Assembly (NCBI GenBank): GCA_037147175.1
Contig: JBAWVS010000023.1
Span: 1-42,676, forward strand
Length of the DNA: 42,676 nucleotides
Direction of reading: 5' to 3'
From: a bacterium
Lineage (GTDB): Bacteria; Cyanobacteriota; Vampirovibrionia; Gastranaerophilales; UBA9971
This document shows positions 24,416 through 33,451 of this stretch, piece by piece; the stretch's first letter is position 1, and each line of letters starts with the position of its first letter. A program made the translations under genes and the position numbers. The notes under the pieces are model-generated. The model did no database searches and was not told the DNA's origin. It was given only the letters and a program-made list of their open reading frames with translations.

Positions 24416-25195
24416 TTAAAGTTCTTTTTTGTTTTTAGCAGATTTCTTATCTGCGGTCACAGCGGCTTTTTCTAGATTTTTAATGTATTTATAAAGATTA
24501 TCAACTTCTTTATTATTCATAAACCTGAATTTGCCTTTTTTCAAAGCCCCCAGATTTATGCAGGCGTGCTGAATTCGCTTAAGCATAACAACGGGATGCC
24601 CGACAATTTCCAGCATTCTCCTGATTTGTCTGTTGTATCCCTGATACAAAACCAGATCCATTGTTGTTTGAGCATTTTCGTATTCCAAAATAATTCCTTC
24701 AGCGTAAGCTATTTTGCCTTTTTCAATTTCAATCCCTTTTTCGAATTCCTGCAAATCATTTATGGTAACTTTGCCTTCAGCCACGACTCTGTAAATCTTA
24801 GGCACTTTTGCTTTGGGATGAGTTAGCTTTTGGATTAATTCCCCGTCATTTGTAAGTATCAAAAGACCTGTAGAATCTTTATCAAGCCTGCCTGCCGTTC
24901 GCAAAGTCCTCAAATTTTCAGGTAAATTCTCATAAATTGTTTTTCTTCCTTTTTCGTCTTCTCTTGTCGTTATATAACCGGGAGGCTTATTGAAGACTAC
25001 ATATATCTTTCTTTCTTCCACCACAGGCTTTTTATCGACTTCCACCTTGTCTTTTTTAGTCACAGAAACACCCGGCTCAATTACAACTTTGCCATTGACC
25101 TTAACACGACCTTTTTTTATAAGTTCATCTGCTGCTCTTCTTGAGGCTATACCGCAAGAAGCCAAAAATTTATTAAGCCTGACTTGTTCCAACAT
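24416..25195 (-). CDS. rluB: Pseudouridine synthase of the RsuA/RluB family (259 aa)
   Basis: It isomerises a uridine in rRNA. An S4 RNA-binding domain (VRLNKFLASCGIASRRAADELI, then GRVKVNGKVV) is followed by the catalytic domain with the active-site Asp in AGRLDKDSTGLLILTNDGEL and the later YNRQIRRMLEIVGHPVVML. RluB acts on 23S rRNA; RsuA on 16S is less likely given the N-terminus, but the exact target is inferred. The C-terminus is Lys-rich. It overlaps the MazG-like gene by 23 nt and is convergent with clpB with almost no gap. Confidence 0.88.
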   Translation of the reverse strand: MLEQVRLNKFLASCGIASRRAADELIKKGRVKVNGKVVIEPGVSVTKKDKVEVDKKPVVEERKIYVVFNKPPGYITTREDEKGRKTIYENLPENLRTLRTAGRLDKDSTGLLILTNDGELIQKLTHPKAKVPKIYRVVAEGKVTINDLQEFEKGIEIEKGKIAYAEGIILEYENAQTTMDLVLYQGYNRQIRRMLEIVGHPVVMLKRIQHACINLGALKKGKFRFMNNKEVDNLYKYIKNLEKAAVTADKKSAKNKKEL

Positions 25196-25628
25196 TTTTC
25201 ATTAATTCCAAATTCAACTGTTTGCTACCATCTTCCATAATAATTTCGCACTTAAACTCTCTAGCCATTCTTTCAGCTTCTTTAATATCATCAATGCTCC
25301 ATATTGACCAGCCGCCTCTAACTTGCTCGCCTACTCTAATTTCCACTCTGTCTGTAAAAACGTGCATAGTTCTGACAGGAAGACCTGTCATTCTTGCGAT
25401 TTGACGATTAACCGCCTCATCCGGACTAATATTTAGAACTTTAAAGGCGATCAGCAAGCACGAAAGAGCGTCTTCAAGTTCATTTTGTGCTTTTTCCCTG
25501 TTGCCTTTCAGCAAAGCTTTAAGACTTTCCGCAACTTCTTCATTCAAATGACTCACAGCCTCCGTTTCAGAAGTTGTTTTATATTTTCTGTTTTGCCAGA
25601 TTAATTCTGTCGCTTCTTTTAATTCCAT
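25173..25628 (-). CDS. MazG-like pyrophosphohydrolase-related protein with extra C-domain (151 aa)
   Basis: Residues about 25-85 show the MazG-type all-alpha NTP-PPase pattern: LNEEVAESLKALLKGN then NELEDALSCLLIAFKVLNI, with acidic pairs that bind magnesium, and EAVNRQIARM. Such enzymes hydrolyse NTPs or dNTPs to NMPs. The C-terminal half (VFTDRVEIRVGEQVRGGW and after) looks like a small alpha/beta domain I do not recognise. It overlaps the pseudouridine synthase gene, so the two are probably co-translated. Confidence 0.65.
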   Translation of the reverse strand: MELKEATELIWQNRKYKTTSETEAVSHLNEEVAESLKALLKGNREKAQNELEDALSCLLIAFKVLNISPDEAVNRQIARMTGLPVRTMHVFTDRVEIRVGEQVRGGWSIWSIDDIKEAERMAREFKCEIIMEDGSKQLNLELMKNVGTSQA

Positions 25629-25692
25629 AATTTTACCGATTTATATTTGTTATAAATATTATACTTTGCTTACGTTTGCAATATCAATTTTT

Positions 25693-26994
25693 TTATTCAA
25701 CACCATTCATCCATTTTTTTATGGGTTTTGCTATAAATAAAAGGACTATTGCGGAGATTCCCGTTATTATTGCAGGAATTATAAAGAATTCAGTACTTTT
25801 TAAAGAATCATAAATACCTGCGAAACATCCTGCTGTAAGATTAGCAAAAAAACTTGACAAAAACCAAGTCCCCATAAGCAATGAAGCAAATTTAAGCGGA
25901 GCAAGCTTTGTAACCATTGATAATCCTACAGGAGAAATACATAATTCCCCTAATGTATGGAAAAAATAGACCCCAATCAGCCAGAGGAAGGATACTTTTC
26001 CTGTTCCTGCAAACGCAGCCGCAATGACCATAAGCACAAATCCGACTGAAACAAGCAAAAGTCCAAGCGAAAACTTGACGGGAAGAGAAGGGTTTTTGTT
26101 TATATCTGCTAACTCAATCCAGAGTTTTGAAAATAATGGAGCAAGAAGGATTATTATAAGCGGATTTATGGATTGAAAATAGCTTACAGGAAATTCCCAA
26201 TTCAAAAAAGGAATTAGCCTATCTGCAGATCGGTCTGCAAAAAGAGTCATTGAACTTCCAGCCTGCTCAAAAGATGCCCAGAAAAAGATAGTAAAAAACA
26301 TCATTATAAAAATTACAGCTATTCTTTGTTTTTCTTCTCCGGTTAGCGGAGCTTCGCAATAAATTTGGGCATCAAATTCAGTTTTTTGTTTTGTTGCACA
26401 AATGGGAGGATTTCCGACATGTTTTATGAATTTATTTTGCCCCCACATAAAAAGAAGCAGTCCGATAAGCATTCCCACGCCTGCCGAGGCAAAACCATAA
26501 TGAAAACCGACTTTTTCGCCAAGAGTTCCGCATATTAAAGGCGACAAAAATGCCCCCAGATTAATCCCCATATAAAATATCGTAAATCCGCCATCACGGC
26601 GCGGATCATTTTTTTCGTACAGTTGCCCGACAATCGTAGAGATATTTGGCTTAAAAAAACCGTTACCTATTATTAATAAGCCCAATGCCGAATAAAAAAA
26701 GGGTAATTCCTTTACTGCCATTGCAAAATGACCAAGCATCATTAAAATTGAGCCTATAATTATGCAATTTTTTTGCCCCAGATACTTGTCAGAAACATAT
26801 CCGCCTATTAAAGGGGTCAAATAAACTAGCCCTGTATAAATTCCATAGATATTTCCCGCTTTTTCAGTACTAAAAAGCAGATATTTTACCATATAAAGAA
26901 CTAACAACGCGCGCATCCCGTAATAACTGAACCTTTCCCACATTTCTATGGTGAAAAGAAAGTATAAACCTTTAGGATGTGCATGTTTTATCAT
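25693..26994 (-). CDS. POT/PTR-family proton-coupled peptide transporter (433 aa)
   Basis: This is a major-facilitator transporter with about twelve hydrophobic segments. The POT signature ExxER is in TIEMWERFSYYGMRALL. The second motif is FTIFYMGINLGAFLSPLICG, and FFWASFEQAGSSMTLFAD lies in the second half. It imports di- and tripeptides across the inner membrane. It is slightly shorter than many POT proteins. Its start is directly adjacent to the leuA stop, so the two are co-transcribed; the pairing suggests control by amino-acid supply. Confidence 0.92.
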   Translation of the reverse strand: MIKHAHPKGLYFLFTIEMWERFSYYGMRALLVLYMVKYLLFSTEKAGNIYGIYTGLVYLTPLIGGYVSDKYLGQKNCIIIGSILMMLGHFAMAVKELPFFYSALGLLIIGNGFFKPNISTIVGQLYEKNDPRRDGGFTIFYMGINLGAFLSPLICGTLGEKVGFHYGFASAGVGMLIGLLLFMWGQNKFIKHVGNPPICATKQKTEFDAQIYCEAPLTGEEKQRIAVIFIMMFFTIFFWASFEQAGSSMTLFADRSADRLIPFLNWEFPVSYFQSINPLIIILLAPLFSKLWIELADINKNPSLPVKFSLGLLLVSVGFVLMVIAAAFAGTGKVSFLWLIGVYFFHTLGELCISPVGLSMVTKLAPLKFASLLMGTWFLSSFFANLTAGCFAGIYDSLKSTEFFIIPAIITGISAIVLLFIAKPIKKWMNGVE

Positions 26995-28527
26995 TTATTG
27001 CCCATAAATCAAATTCAGCCCGTTGAATATGGCTTTTACGTTGGCTTTTGCGGTACTCGGATCTTTTCCCCTGCAAATAATTGTTTTTCCTTCAGGGGAC
27101 TCTAAATGAATAGTCGTCATTGCATCAGCCTGAACGCCTTTTATTTCTTCACCGAAAGCCGACTGCTCATAATGTTTGAGTTTAAGAGGAAATCCGATAT
27201 CCTCAAGCGCTTTTAAGCAGCATTCAAGAGGTCCGTCTCCATGTTCTGTGACATCATGTTCTTTGCCATTGTGCGAAAATTTAAGATTAAATTTCTCTTT
27301 ATCAGCATCATCAACTTTTTTGAAGCCAATAAGTTTAAATAATCCGTCAAACTCGAATATTTCTTTAAGATAAATATTAATAATTGCGTCAACAGGAAGT
27401 TCTCCGATTTTTTCCGATTCTTTTTTTGCAATATCAACGAGCCTGATAGCTTCATCTATTGTAATCGGATAACCTTCGCGTTTTATAATTTCATAAAGTG
27501 CTGTTTTGCCTGATTGACTGGTAAATCCGAATTTTTCATCGTCATCACGTCCGATAAGCGATGGATGAATCGGTCGATAAGCTCCTTTTTTCATTCCCTG
27601 TGTTTTTGATGCACCATCCTGATGAATACCGCTTCTGTGTGCCAATGCATCTTCACCGATTAAAGGCATTTTTTCATGTATTGGAATTCCTGACATTTCA
27701 GAAACAGTAAGAGCTGTTTCATAAATTTCAGAAAGGTTTAGAGGAACTTCTACACCGCAATTATGCAAACAGATAGCAACTTCATAGATATTAGTATTTC
27801 CCGCTCTTTCGCCAAGCCCGTTTAAGCAACATTCAAGTTGTGTAGCTCCTGCAAAGTAACTTTCTACAGTCGCAGCAGTAGCCATTCCAAGGTCATTATG
27901 ATTGTGTACTGAGATTATAGCTTTATCCGAAAGTGCTTTTCCAACTTCTGAAACCATATTCACAAATTCCATAGGTCGAATTCTTTCAACTGTGTTTGGG
28001 AGATTAAGAACATTTGCTCCTGCTTCAACTATTTCGTGCAATGAGTCTATTACAAAACCCAAATTTTCCTTGCAATCACCAAAATGCTCGACAGAAAACT
28101 GGATATCGCCTTTTTCGCCTATTAATGACTTGGCATATTTAACGGCTTCTATTCCTATTTGTCTAACAGCCTGCGGTTCTTTTCTGAGGACATATTTCAT
28201 ATTGAAAGGACTCATTGCAAGAACTATATGGATTCTAGGCTTGTTCGCAAATTTTATGGCCTCATAAACTTTTATAATATCTTTTTCTACAGCTCTTGCA
28301 AGCCCAACTATAACCATATTATCAGGAGCTATAGATGCTAAATGCCGGCAAGCTTCAAAGTCCATGTCATTTGAGCCGGAAAATCCAACTTCTACTGCCT
28401 GAACTCCAAGTTTTATAAGTTCTTTAAAGATTATTTCTTTTTGTTTTGTGTTCCATGGTTTTTTTAAAGCCTGATTGCCGTCTCTAAGCGTTGTGTCGAA
28501 GAAGAAAGGCTTACGTGCATCTGTCAT
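26995..28527 (-). CDS. leuA: 2-isopropylmalate synthase (510 aa)
   Basis: It condenses acetyl-CoA with 2-oxoisovalerate, the first step of leucine synthesis. The TIM-barrel N-domain has FFFDTTLRDGNQA (metal-binding Asp and catalytic Arg), SVHNHNDLGMATA (metal-binding HxH) and LNGLGERAGNTN. The C-terminal half is a LeuA dimerisation/allosteric domain (about 400-510). An in-frame ATG nine nt upstream exists, but GGAGAG is 9 nt before the ATG at 28527. Related synthases such as homocitrate or citramalate synthase are possible but less likely. No other leu gene is in the window. Confidence 0.87.
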   Translation of the reverse strand: MTDARKPFFFDTTLRDGNQALKKPWNTKQKEIIFKELIKLGVQAVEVGFSGSNDMDFEACRHLASIAPDNMVIVGLARAVEKDIIKVYEAIKFANKPRIHIVLAMSPFNMKYVLRKEPQAVRQIGIEAVKYAKSLIGEKGDIQFSVEHFGDCKENLGFVIDSLHEIVEAGANVLNLPNTVERIRPMEFVNMVSEVGKALSDKAIISVHNHNDLGMATAATVESYFAGATQLECCLNGLGERAGNTNIYEVAICLHNCGVEVPLNLSEIYETALTVSEMSGIPIHEKMPLIGEDALAHRSGIHQDGASKTQGMKKGAYRPIHPSLIGRDDDEKFGFTSQSGKTALYEIIKREGYPITIDEAIRLVDIAKKESEKIGELPVDAIINIYLKEIFEFDGLFKLIGFKKVDDADKEKFNLKFSHNGKEHDVTEHGDGPLECCLKALEDIGFPLKLKHYEQSAFGEEIKGVQADAMTTIHLESPEGKTIICRGKDPSTAKANVKAIFNGLNLIYGQ

Positions 28528-28684
28528 ATTATTCATCTCTCCAAAATACTTTTTTCATTTAGTTTGCAATAATAATTATCCTTTAAAACTTAACTTAGAG
28601 TAAAGTCTTTTAAGCAATTAATTTACACTCGATTAAAAAATATTTCAGAACAGCCTGAGTAACTGTAAAATTATTTATTTTTAT

Positions 28685-28906
28685 TTATCCGCAACTGCAA
28701 CCCGAACAGGAAGATTTTGAACATGAAGACCCGCATCCGGAAGAGCTTCCTTTGCTGCCGCAGCCTTTTAGCTGAATATTTCCCCATATTCTTGCAACAT
28801 TAGAAGACTTACAATAGACACATAGAGTCTCCGACACTTCAGTCATTGATTTTTCTACAGTAAAGTTTTTATTGCAGTCTTTGCAGGTATAATCATAACT
28901 TGCCAT
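28685..28906 (-). CDS. FmdB-like zinc-ribbon protein with Cys/Ser/Gly tail (73 aa)
   Basis: The N-terminus matches the FmdB/CxxC_CXXC_SSSS family: ASYDYTCKDCNKNF, then a second pair LCVYCKS. Together these form a zinc ribbon. The C-terminal 26 residues are almost wholly Cys, Ser and Gly (GCGSSCSKSSCSGCSCG), with seven cysteines. The role is unknown; family members are named regulatory on thin evidence. It starts 15 nt after the rseP stop and is probably in the same transcript. Confidence 0.8.
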   Translation of the reverse strand: MASYDYTCKDCNKNFTVEKSMTEVSETLCVYCKSSNVARIWGNIQLKGCGSKGSSSGCGSSCSKSSCSGCSCG

Positions 28907-28921
28907 TTTTTTAATTTATCC

Positions 28922-30292
28922 TCACAACTTATCTGTCACGAGTGCAAATATATCATTGAAAATTATTATCACCATAAGTCCTATTAAAAACACAAAACCG
29001 TATTTTGCAAAAGTTTCCTGTGTTTTTTCTTCGACAGGTTTGCCTCTTAACTTTTCAATAAGCAAGAAGAACAAATGCCCGCCGTCAAGTGCAGGTATCG
29101 GGAGCAGGTTTACTATTGCCAAATCTATGCTTATCAGGGCAGTAAGCAATAAACCATCCCATATTCCTCTCTTTTCAATGATGTCGCTACCAACTTTGGT
29201 TATGGCTACAATGCCATGAATCTGGCTAAGCGGAATTTGTCCCGTGATTATAAGCCCTAAACCTTTAACCATATAAATAGAATTTTGTGATAAATAATCC
29301 CATGATTTAGTAACAGCACTTACAGGTCCTTTTACGGGGATGGTAATTTCCTGAACTCGCAGTTTAATTCCTATCATACCGTCTTTATTAGGATAAGCAG
29401 GCTTAAGTTCCAAATTTTTGCCGTTTCTGTCAACAACAATTTTAACAGGATGTGCTGTATCAGCAGTAGCTAAAGCAATCTGGTCAAGTGTATATTTTCC
29501 GTTTGAAATAAAAATATTTTTTCCATCAAGTTCGTTTCTCAATTTTTTTTCTGAAGCAGTTAAAAGTTTTCCTTCAGGATTGTATTTTGACACACCTGCC
29601 ATACTATCATTTGGCATAGTAATAGGCTCTTCAGGATTTGCTTTCGTCAAAACAACTTCTGTTCCGGTCTTAATAACTGCATTGTTGTTTGCCAGTTGGG
29701 GATTCAGTTTTTTAATTTTGTTTAACTGGCTTTCAGCATTGCTATCTGAAACATAATTATCGAATTTTTTACTTCGCTGAGCAATTTGAATAAATTTATT
29801 AAGCGAATCAATTTTTACTCCGTTAGCTGAAATTATTTTATCTTTTGCCTTTATATCTATCTGATGAGATGCTAAAGTCTTGTCAGGCTGCAATCCATCG
29901 ACAAAAACGTCATATTTGCCAGAAGGAAGTGTACCGGAAAATCCTGCTACAAATAAAACTATTAAATATGCCATTATTGCATTTGCAGTGACACCTGCGG
30001 AAATAACAAGAAATCTTTCCCATACTTTGCGGTTTGCGATTCTTTCGAGACTATCTTTCGGAATTTCGCTGTCCGGCTCGTCATCAGGAAAAGAAACATA
30101 CCCGCCGAGCAAAAATGAGTGTACACAAATTTTTGTATCTCCCCATTTGGTTTCATAAAGAGTTGGTCCAAAAGGCAATCCAAATCCGAATTTTTCAACT
30201 TTTATACCCAATTTTCTTGCCACAAGAAAGTGTCCTAACTCGTGAACAAGTATCAAAACACTCAACAGCGCCAACATAGTAATTATATGCAT
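28922..30292 (-). CDS. rseP: Site-2 intramembrane metalloprotease RseP (456 aa)
   Basis: This zinc protease of family M50 cuts membrane-embedded substrates such as anti-sigma factors. HELGH is at residues 17-21 in the first helix and the second zinc motif PALDGGH at about 400-406. A PDZ-like region lies between, interrupted by a charged insert. The frame extends 34 codons upstream into the next gene, but the ATG at 30292 gives the canonical N-terminus (MHIITMLALLSVLILVHELG), with GGAG about 12 nt upstream. Confidence 0.93.
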   Translation of the reverse strand: MHIITMLALLSVLILVHELGHFLVARKLGIKVEKFGFGLPFGPTLYETKWGDTKICVHSFLLGGYVSFPDDEPDSEIPKDSLERIANRKVWERFLVISAGVTANAIMAYLIVLFVAGFSGTLPSGKYDVFVDGLQPDKTLASHQIDIKAKDKIISANGVKIDSLNKFIQIAQRSKKFDNYVSDSNAESQLNKIKKLNPQLANNNAVIKTGTEVVLTKANPEEPITMPNDSMAGVSKYNPEGKLLTASEKKLRNELDGKNIFISNGKYTLDQIALATADTAHPVKIVVDRNGKNLELKPAYPNKDGMIGIKLRVQEITIPVKGPVSAVTKSWDYLSQNSIYMVKGLGLIITGQIPLSQIHGIVAITKVGSDIIEKRGIWDGLLLTALISIDLAIVNLLPIPALDGGHLFFLLIEKLRGKPVEEKTQETFAKYGFVFLIGLMVIIIFNDIFALVTDKL

Positions 30293-30344
30293 AAAATTTA
30301 TAAACTCCGCAGTCTGGTTAAATTCACAATTTATTTTACCATAT

Positions 30345-31511
30345 TTAAATAATAAGTTTATATAAAATCCCAAAAAGCCATTGTACAAAGACAAATCCCG
30401 CGATTATCTGAACTATTGACATACACCAAACTTTTCTTAAAAATGATGCGGGTTTCGCCTCTAAATCCTGTTTATGCTTATGTAAAACTTCTTCTCCTAC
30501 TTTAATTCCGTTCAATATATATGAATCCGGAGCTTTTACAGTAGTAAAATACTTTTGTATCCACATTCCCCATCTTCTCCAGTTGGAAAAAACGAATATA
30601 AAACCACTAAACAGGAAAAAAAACTGCAACATAGGCTCAATTTTATTTAAGTATCCGACGAATACCAAAATTATTAATTGAAGCCCTATAAATAATGCCA
30701 TAAGATTTGTTCCGCAGCGAACATGCTCTCTTGGCTGCAGCTTTACAGTTTCTAAAGTTAAAGGCAGACCTTTTTCAATAGCATTGATTGTTTGATGCTC
30801 GGCAGCATGAATCTTTGCAAGAGGTGTAATTCTCAAAAACAAGATAAATATTACTATTTGCATCAGAAAAACCACAGGAAAAACGGCAGAATTTGTAGCA
30901 TCAATGTCAAAATACTTATAAGCAAAGCCGAAAACATGTTCAATAATTATAAGAATAACTCCCATAGAAACTCCCGTAAGAAAAAGCCCGAAATTTCCTG
31001 CTCCTGCTTGATGTTTACCGTCAGTAATGTAAACACCGAGAGGTGTAGCAAGACCACCAAGAGAAGTTGGTTTTATAAGCCTTGTAAGATAACTGATAAC
31101 AGCAGTTCTTGTTATTGAACTCCCCGTATAATAGTTGTCTTTATCTACAATAGGAATTACTCTTGTATGCATATCTTTTATTTTATTGAGCAATTCCTTG
31201 ATATTTGTATCTTTTTGCTCTGTCCAAACTTGTTCTGTCATAATATCAAGCACTTTTACTTTGCATTGATAGCTATATTCATTTACGCTTAATTCAGGGA
31301 CTATACGCGCAAGATCATACTCGGAAACAATACCAATAATCTTTCCCTGCAAATCAATAACCGGTAAAGTATCGGTGCCTGACAGTTTGAACAAATCAGG
31401 CAACCTCGTTACAGAACAGAATTCAGAAATAGCAGGCATTTCTACAGAAATAGTCTTTATGCTTGGATAACTACTCTGAGGTTTGTTTTCATTATTATTA
31501 AAAAACTTCAT
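30345..31511 (-). CDS. CBS-domain / DUF1385 membrane fusion protein (388 aa)
   Basis: Residues about 18-145 form a CBS pair (TLPVIDLQGKIIGIVSEYDL and RVIPIVDKDNYYTGSSIT), a fold that usually binds adenine nucleotides. The C-terminal part is DUF1385: KIHAAEHQTINAIEKG (HAAEH at 235-239), LTLETVKLQPREHVRCGTN (RCGTN at 265-269), and several membrane helices. DUF1385 proteins are membrane proteins of unknown function found in Cyanobacteria, Firmicutes and others. An N-terminal CBS pair suggests energy-state control. GAGGGAG precedes the ATG at 31511. It lies just upstream of rseP on the same strand. Confidence 0.8.
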   Translation of the reverse strand: MKFFNNNENKPQSSYPSIKTISVEMPAISEFCSVTRLPDLFKLSGTDTLPVIDLQGKIIGIVSEYDLARIVPELSVNEYSYQCKVKVLDIMTEQVWTEQKDTNIKELLNKIKDMHTRVIPIVDKDNYYTGSSITRTAVISYLTRLIKPTSLGGLATPLGVYITDGKHQAGAGNFGLFLTGVSMGVILIIIEHVFGFAYKYFDIDATNSAVFPVVFLMQIVIFILFLRITPLAKIHAAEHQTINAIEKGLPLTLETVKLQPREHVRCGTNLMALFIGLQLIILVFVGYLNKIEPMLQFFFLFSGFIFVFSNWRRWGMWIQKYFTTVKAPDSYILNGIKVGEEVLHKHKQDLEAKPASFLRKVWCMSIVQIIAGFVFVQWLFGILYKLII

Positions 31512-31608
31512 ACTCTCCCTCAAAATGATTGACATCAATATTAAATTTGCTTTATGAATTAAATATTACAGGATTAATTTATGCACTTAATCCCTCTCAG
31601 GTGGAATA

Positions 31609-32262
31609 ATGTTTGATTTGCTAATAAAACTTAAATCCTTGCTGGACTGGATTTATTATAAAAGATGCTATTTTTGCGGAAAATTATCGTATTCAGAGGT
31701 AATGTGCGAAGAATGCTATAAAAAAATTAAAATTAATCCGCCAAGACAATATAAATCATTTAATAATATCGAAATATTTTCTGTATCACCATACAAAAAC
31801 GAAATGCAAAAGCTGATTAGAGGCATAAAATACCATAATAAGAAAGACTTTGCTCCTTATGCCGCACAAATTCTTTTTGATTTCTGGCAAAATACAACTT
31901 ATGCGCAAACAAGTTTCGAGATAATTCCGATGCCTTCGCACATAAAAAGGTTAAAACAAAGAAAATACAACCATATCGAGATAATTGCCGCTGAGTTTTC
32001 AAAATTAACAGGCTATTCTGTAAACACAGAGCTTATTTCTCGTGTAAAGGATACAGTTCCTCAATACAAATTAAACAGAACTCAAAGATTAGAGAATTTA
32101 AAAGACGCTTTTTGCGTTAATAAAGAAAAATACACAGGCGCAAATCTGCTTTTGCTCGATGATATTTGCACAACAGGTGTAACTTTGCAGGAAATGATAA
32201 AGGTTTTGAACAAAGCAGGTGTAAACAAAATTTGCGCTCTGGTGCTTTCAAATCCCGAGTAA
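31609..32262 (+). CDS. comF: ComF-family phosphoribosyltransferase (217 aa)
   Basis: An N-terminal zinc ribbon (C20-x2-C23, C33-x2-C36) precedes a type I phosphoribosyltransferase fold with the PRPP loop LLLLDDICTTGVTLQEM. The signature IIPMPSHIKRLKQRKYNH is typical. ComF/GntX proteins are tied to DNA uptake and nucleotide salvage; the substrate is not known. SD AGGTGG precedes the ATG. It is divergent from the CBS-DUF1385 gene. Confidence 0.88.
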   Translation: MFDLLIKLKSLLDWIYYKRCYFCGKLSYSEVMCEECYKKIKINPPRQYKSFNNIEIFSVSPYKNEMQKLIRGIKYHNKKDFAPYAAQILFDFWQNTTYAQTSFEIIPMPSHIKRLKQRKYNHIEIIAAEFSKLTGYSVNTELISRVKDTVPQYKLNRTQRLENLKDAFCVNKEKYTGANLLLLDDICTTGVTLQEMIKVLNKAGVNKICALVLSNPE

Positions 32263-32327
32263 ATTAACTGTCAATGCTCGTAGCAAAACGATGTAAAATT
32301 CTACCATCGAAGTTTTTTTATACTAAA

Positions 32328-32376
32328 ATATTCTTATGTCATTCTGAGTCTATGCCTCAGAATGACATAAGAATAT
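32328..32376. repeat. Perfect inverted repeat, GTCATTCTGAG type
   Basis: Arms 32328-32348 and 32356-32376 are perfect 21-bp complements (core TTATGTCATTCTGAG) with loop TCTATGC. 'GTCATTCTGAG' is a known core of dispersed intergenic repeats in many bacteria. It lies 20 nt before the tsaD start, so it may also act as a hairpin in the tsaD leader. No adjacent long T-run follows. Confidence 0.75.
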
Positions 32377-32395
32377 AAATTCAAGAAAGCTATTC

Positions 32396-33448
32396 ATGAA
32401 ATACCAAACCCCTCTAACAAACCAAATTATAGAAATAGGCAATGCTTCGCAGGCAGATCAGATAATTTTAGCCGTGGAATCAAGCTGTGACGAAACAGCC
32501 GCTGCGGTAATCCGCAACGGCAGGGAAATACTCTCTAATGTCGTAGCTTCACAGATCGATACACATAAAAAATACGGTGGAGTTGTGCCGGAAGTCGCCG
32601 CAAGGATGCACCTTGAAAGCATAGTTCCCGTAATCGAAGAAGCAACAGAAAAAGCTGGAATTGATATAAAAAAAGACATAACAGCTTTTGCGGCAACAGT
32701 GGGACCAGGGCTTGTCGGCGCTTTACTGGTGGGGTTGAACGCGGCAAAAACCATGAGTGTGGTTCATGATAAACCTTTTATAGGAGTTAATCATCTTAAT
32801 GGACACGTCTGTGCAAATTATCTGGAAAGCGAATTTTCTCCTCCTTTTATTTGCCTTCTTGTTAGCGGAGGACACACACAATTAATAAAAGTATCATCAT
32901 ACGAAGAGCAGGAACTTCTCGGAGAAACCCTTGATGATGCGGTGGGAGAAGCTTATGATAAAGTTGCAAGACTTTTGGGGCTGCCTTATCCGGGTGGACC
33001 TTATCTGGACAAACTTGCACATGAGGGCGATAAAAAAAGATTTAAATTCACCGAAGCAAAAGTTTCTGAATATGATTTCAGTTTTAGCGGCTTAAAATCA
33101 GCTGTTTTAAGAGTTTGCAATCAATTTTCTCCGAAAGATTTGCCTAAAGCAGATGTTGCGGCAAGTTTTCAAGAAACTGTTTCGGAAATTTTACTAAAAA
33201 AGACTCTCAAAGCCGCTAATAATAACGGAATTAAAAAAATTGCGCTTGCAGGCGGAGTTGCGGCAAATTCTGAAATCAGACGAAAATTCTTTGACCTGCA
33301 AAACTACCAATCAAGCCAAAAATTAGAAGTTCATGCACCTGAATTTAAATACTGCACAGACAATGCAGCTATGGTAGCAAGCGCGGCTTATTTTCAATCA
33401 AATACAATGCAAAACCTTGATGTTGAAGTATTTTCAAGAGTTAAATAA
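32396..33448 (+). CDS. tsaD: tRNA N6-adenosine threonylcarbamoyltransferase TsaD (350 aa)
   Basis: It transfers threonylcarbamoyl to A37 of ANN-decoding tRNAs with TsaB and TsaE. The ASKHA core is clear: ILAVESSCDETAAAVI, GGVVPEVAARMHLESI, the metal-binding GVNHLNGHVCANY, LLVSGGHTQL and IALAGGVAANSEIR. The N-terminus carries about 20 residues more than usual before the first strand. The SD is weak. tsaE of the same pathway lies at the end of the window; tsaB is not in it. Confidence 0.95.
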   Translation: MKYQTPLTNQIIEIGNASQADQIILAVESSCDETAAAVIRNGREILSNVVASQIDTHKKYGGVVPEVAARMHLESIVPVIEEATEKAGIDIKKDITAFAATVGPGLVGALLVGLNAAKTMSVVHDKPFIGVNHLNGHVCANYLESEFSPPFICLLVSGGHTQLIKVSSYEEQELLGETLDDAVGEAYDKVARLLGLPYPGGPYLDKLAHEGDKKRFKFTEAKVSEYDFSFSGLKSAVLRVCNQFSPKDLPKADVAASFQETVSEILLKKTLKAANNNGIKKIALAGGVAANSEIRRKFFDLQNYQSSQKLEVHAPEFKYCTDNAAMVASAAYFQSNTMQNLDVEVFSRVK

Positions 33449-33451
33449 TAA

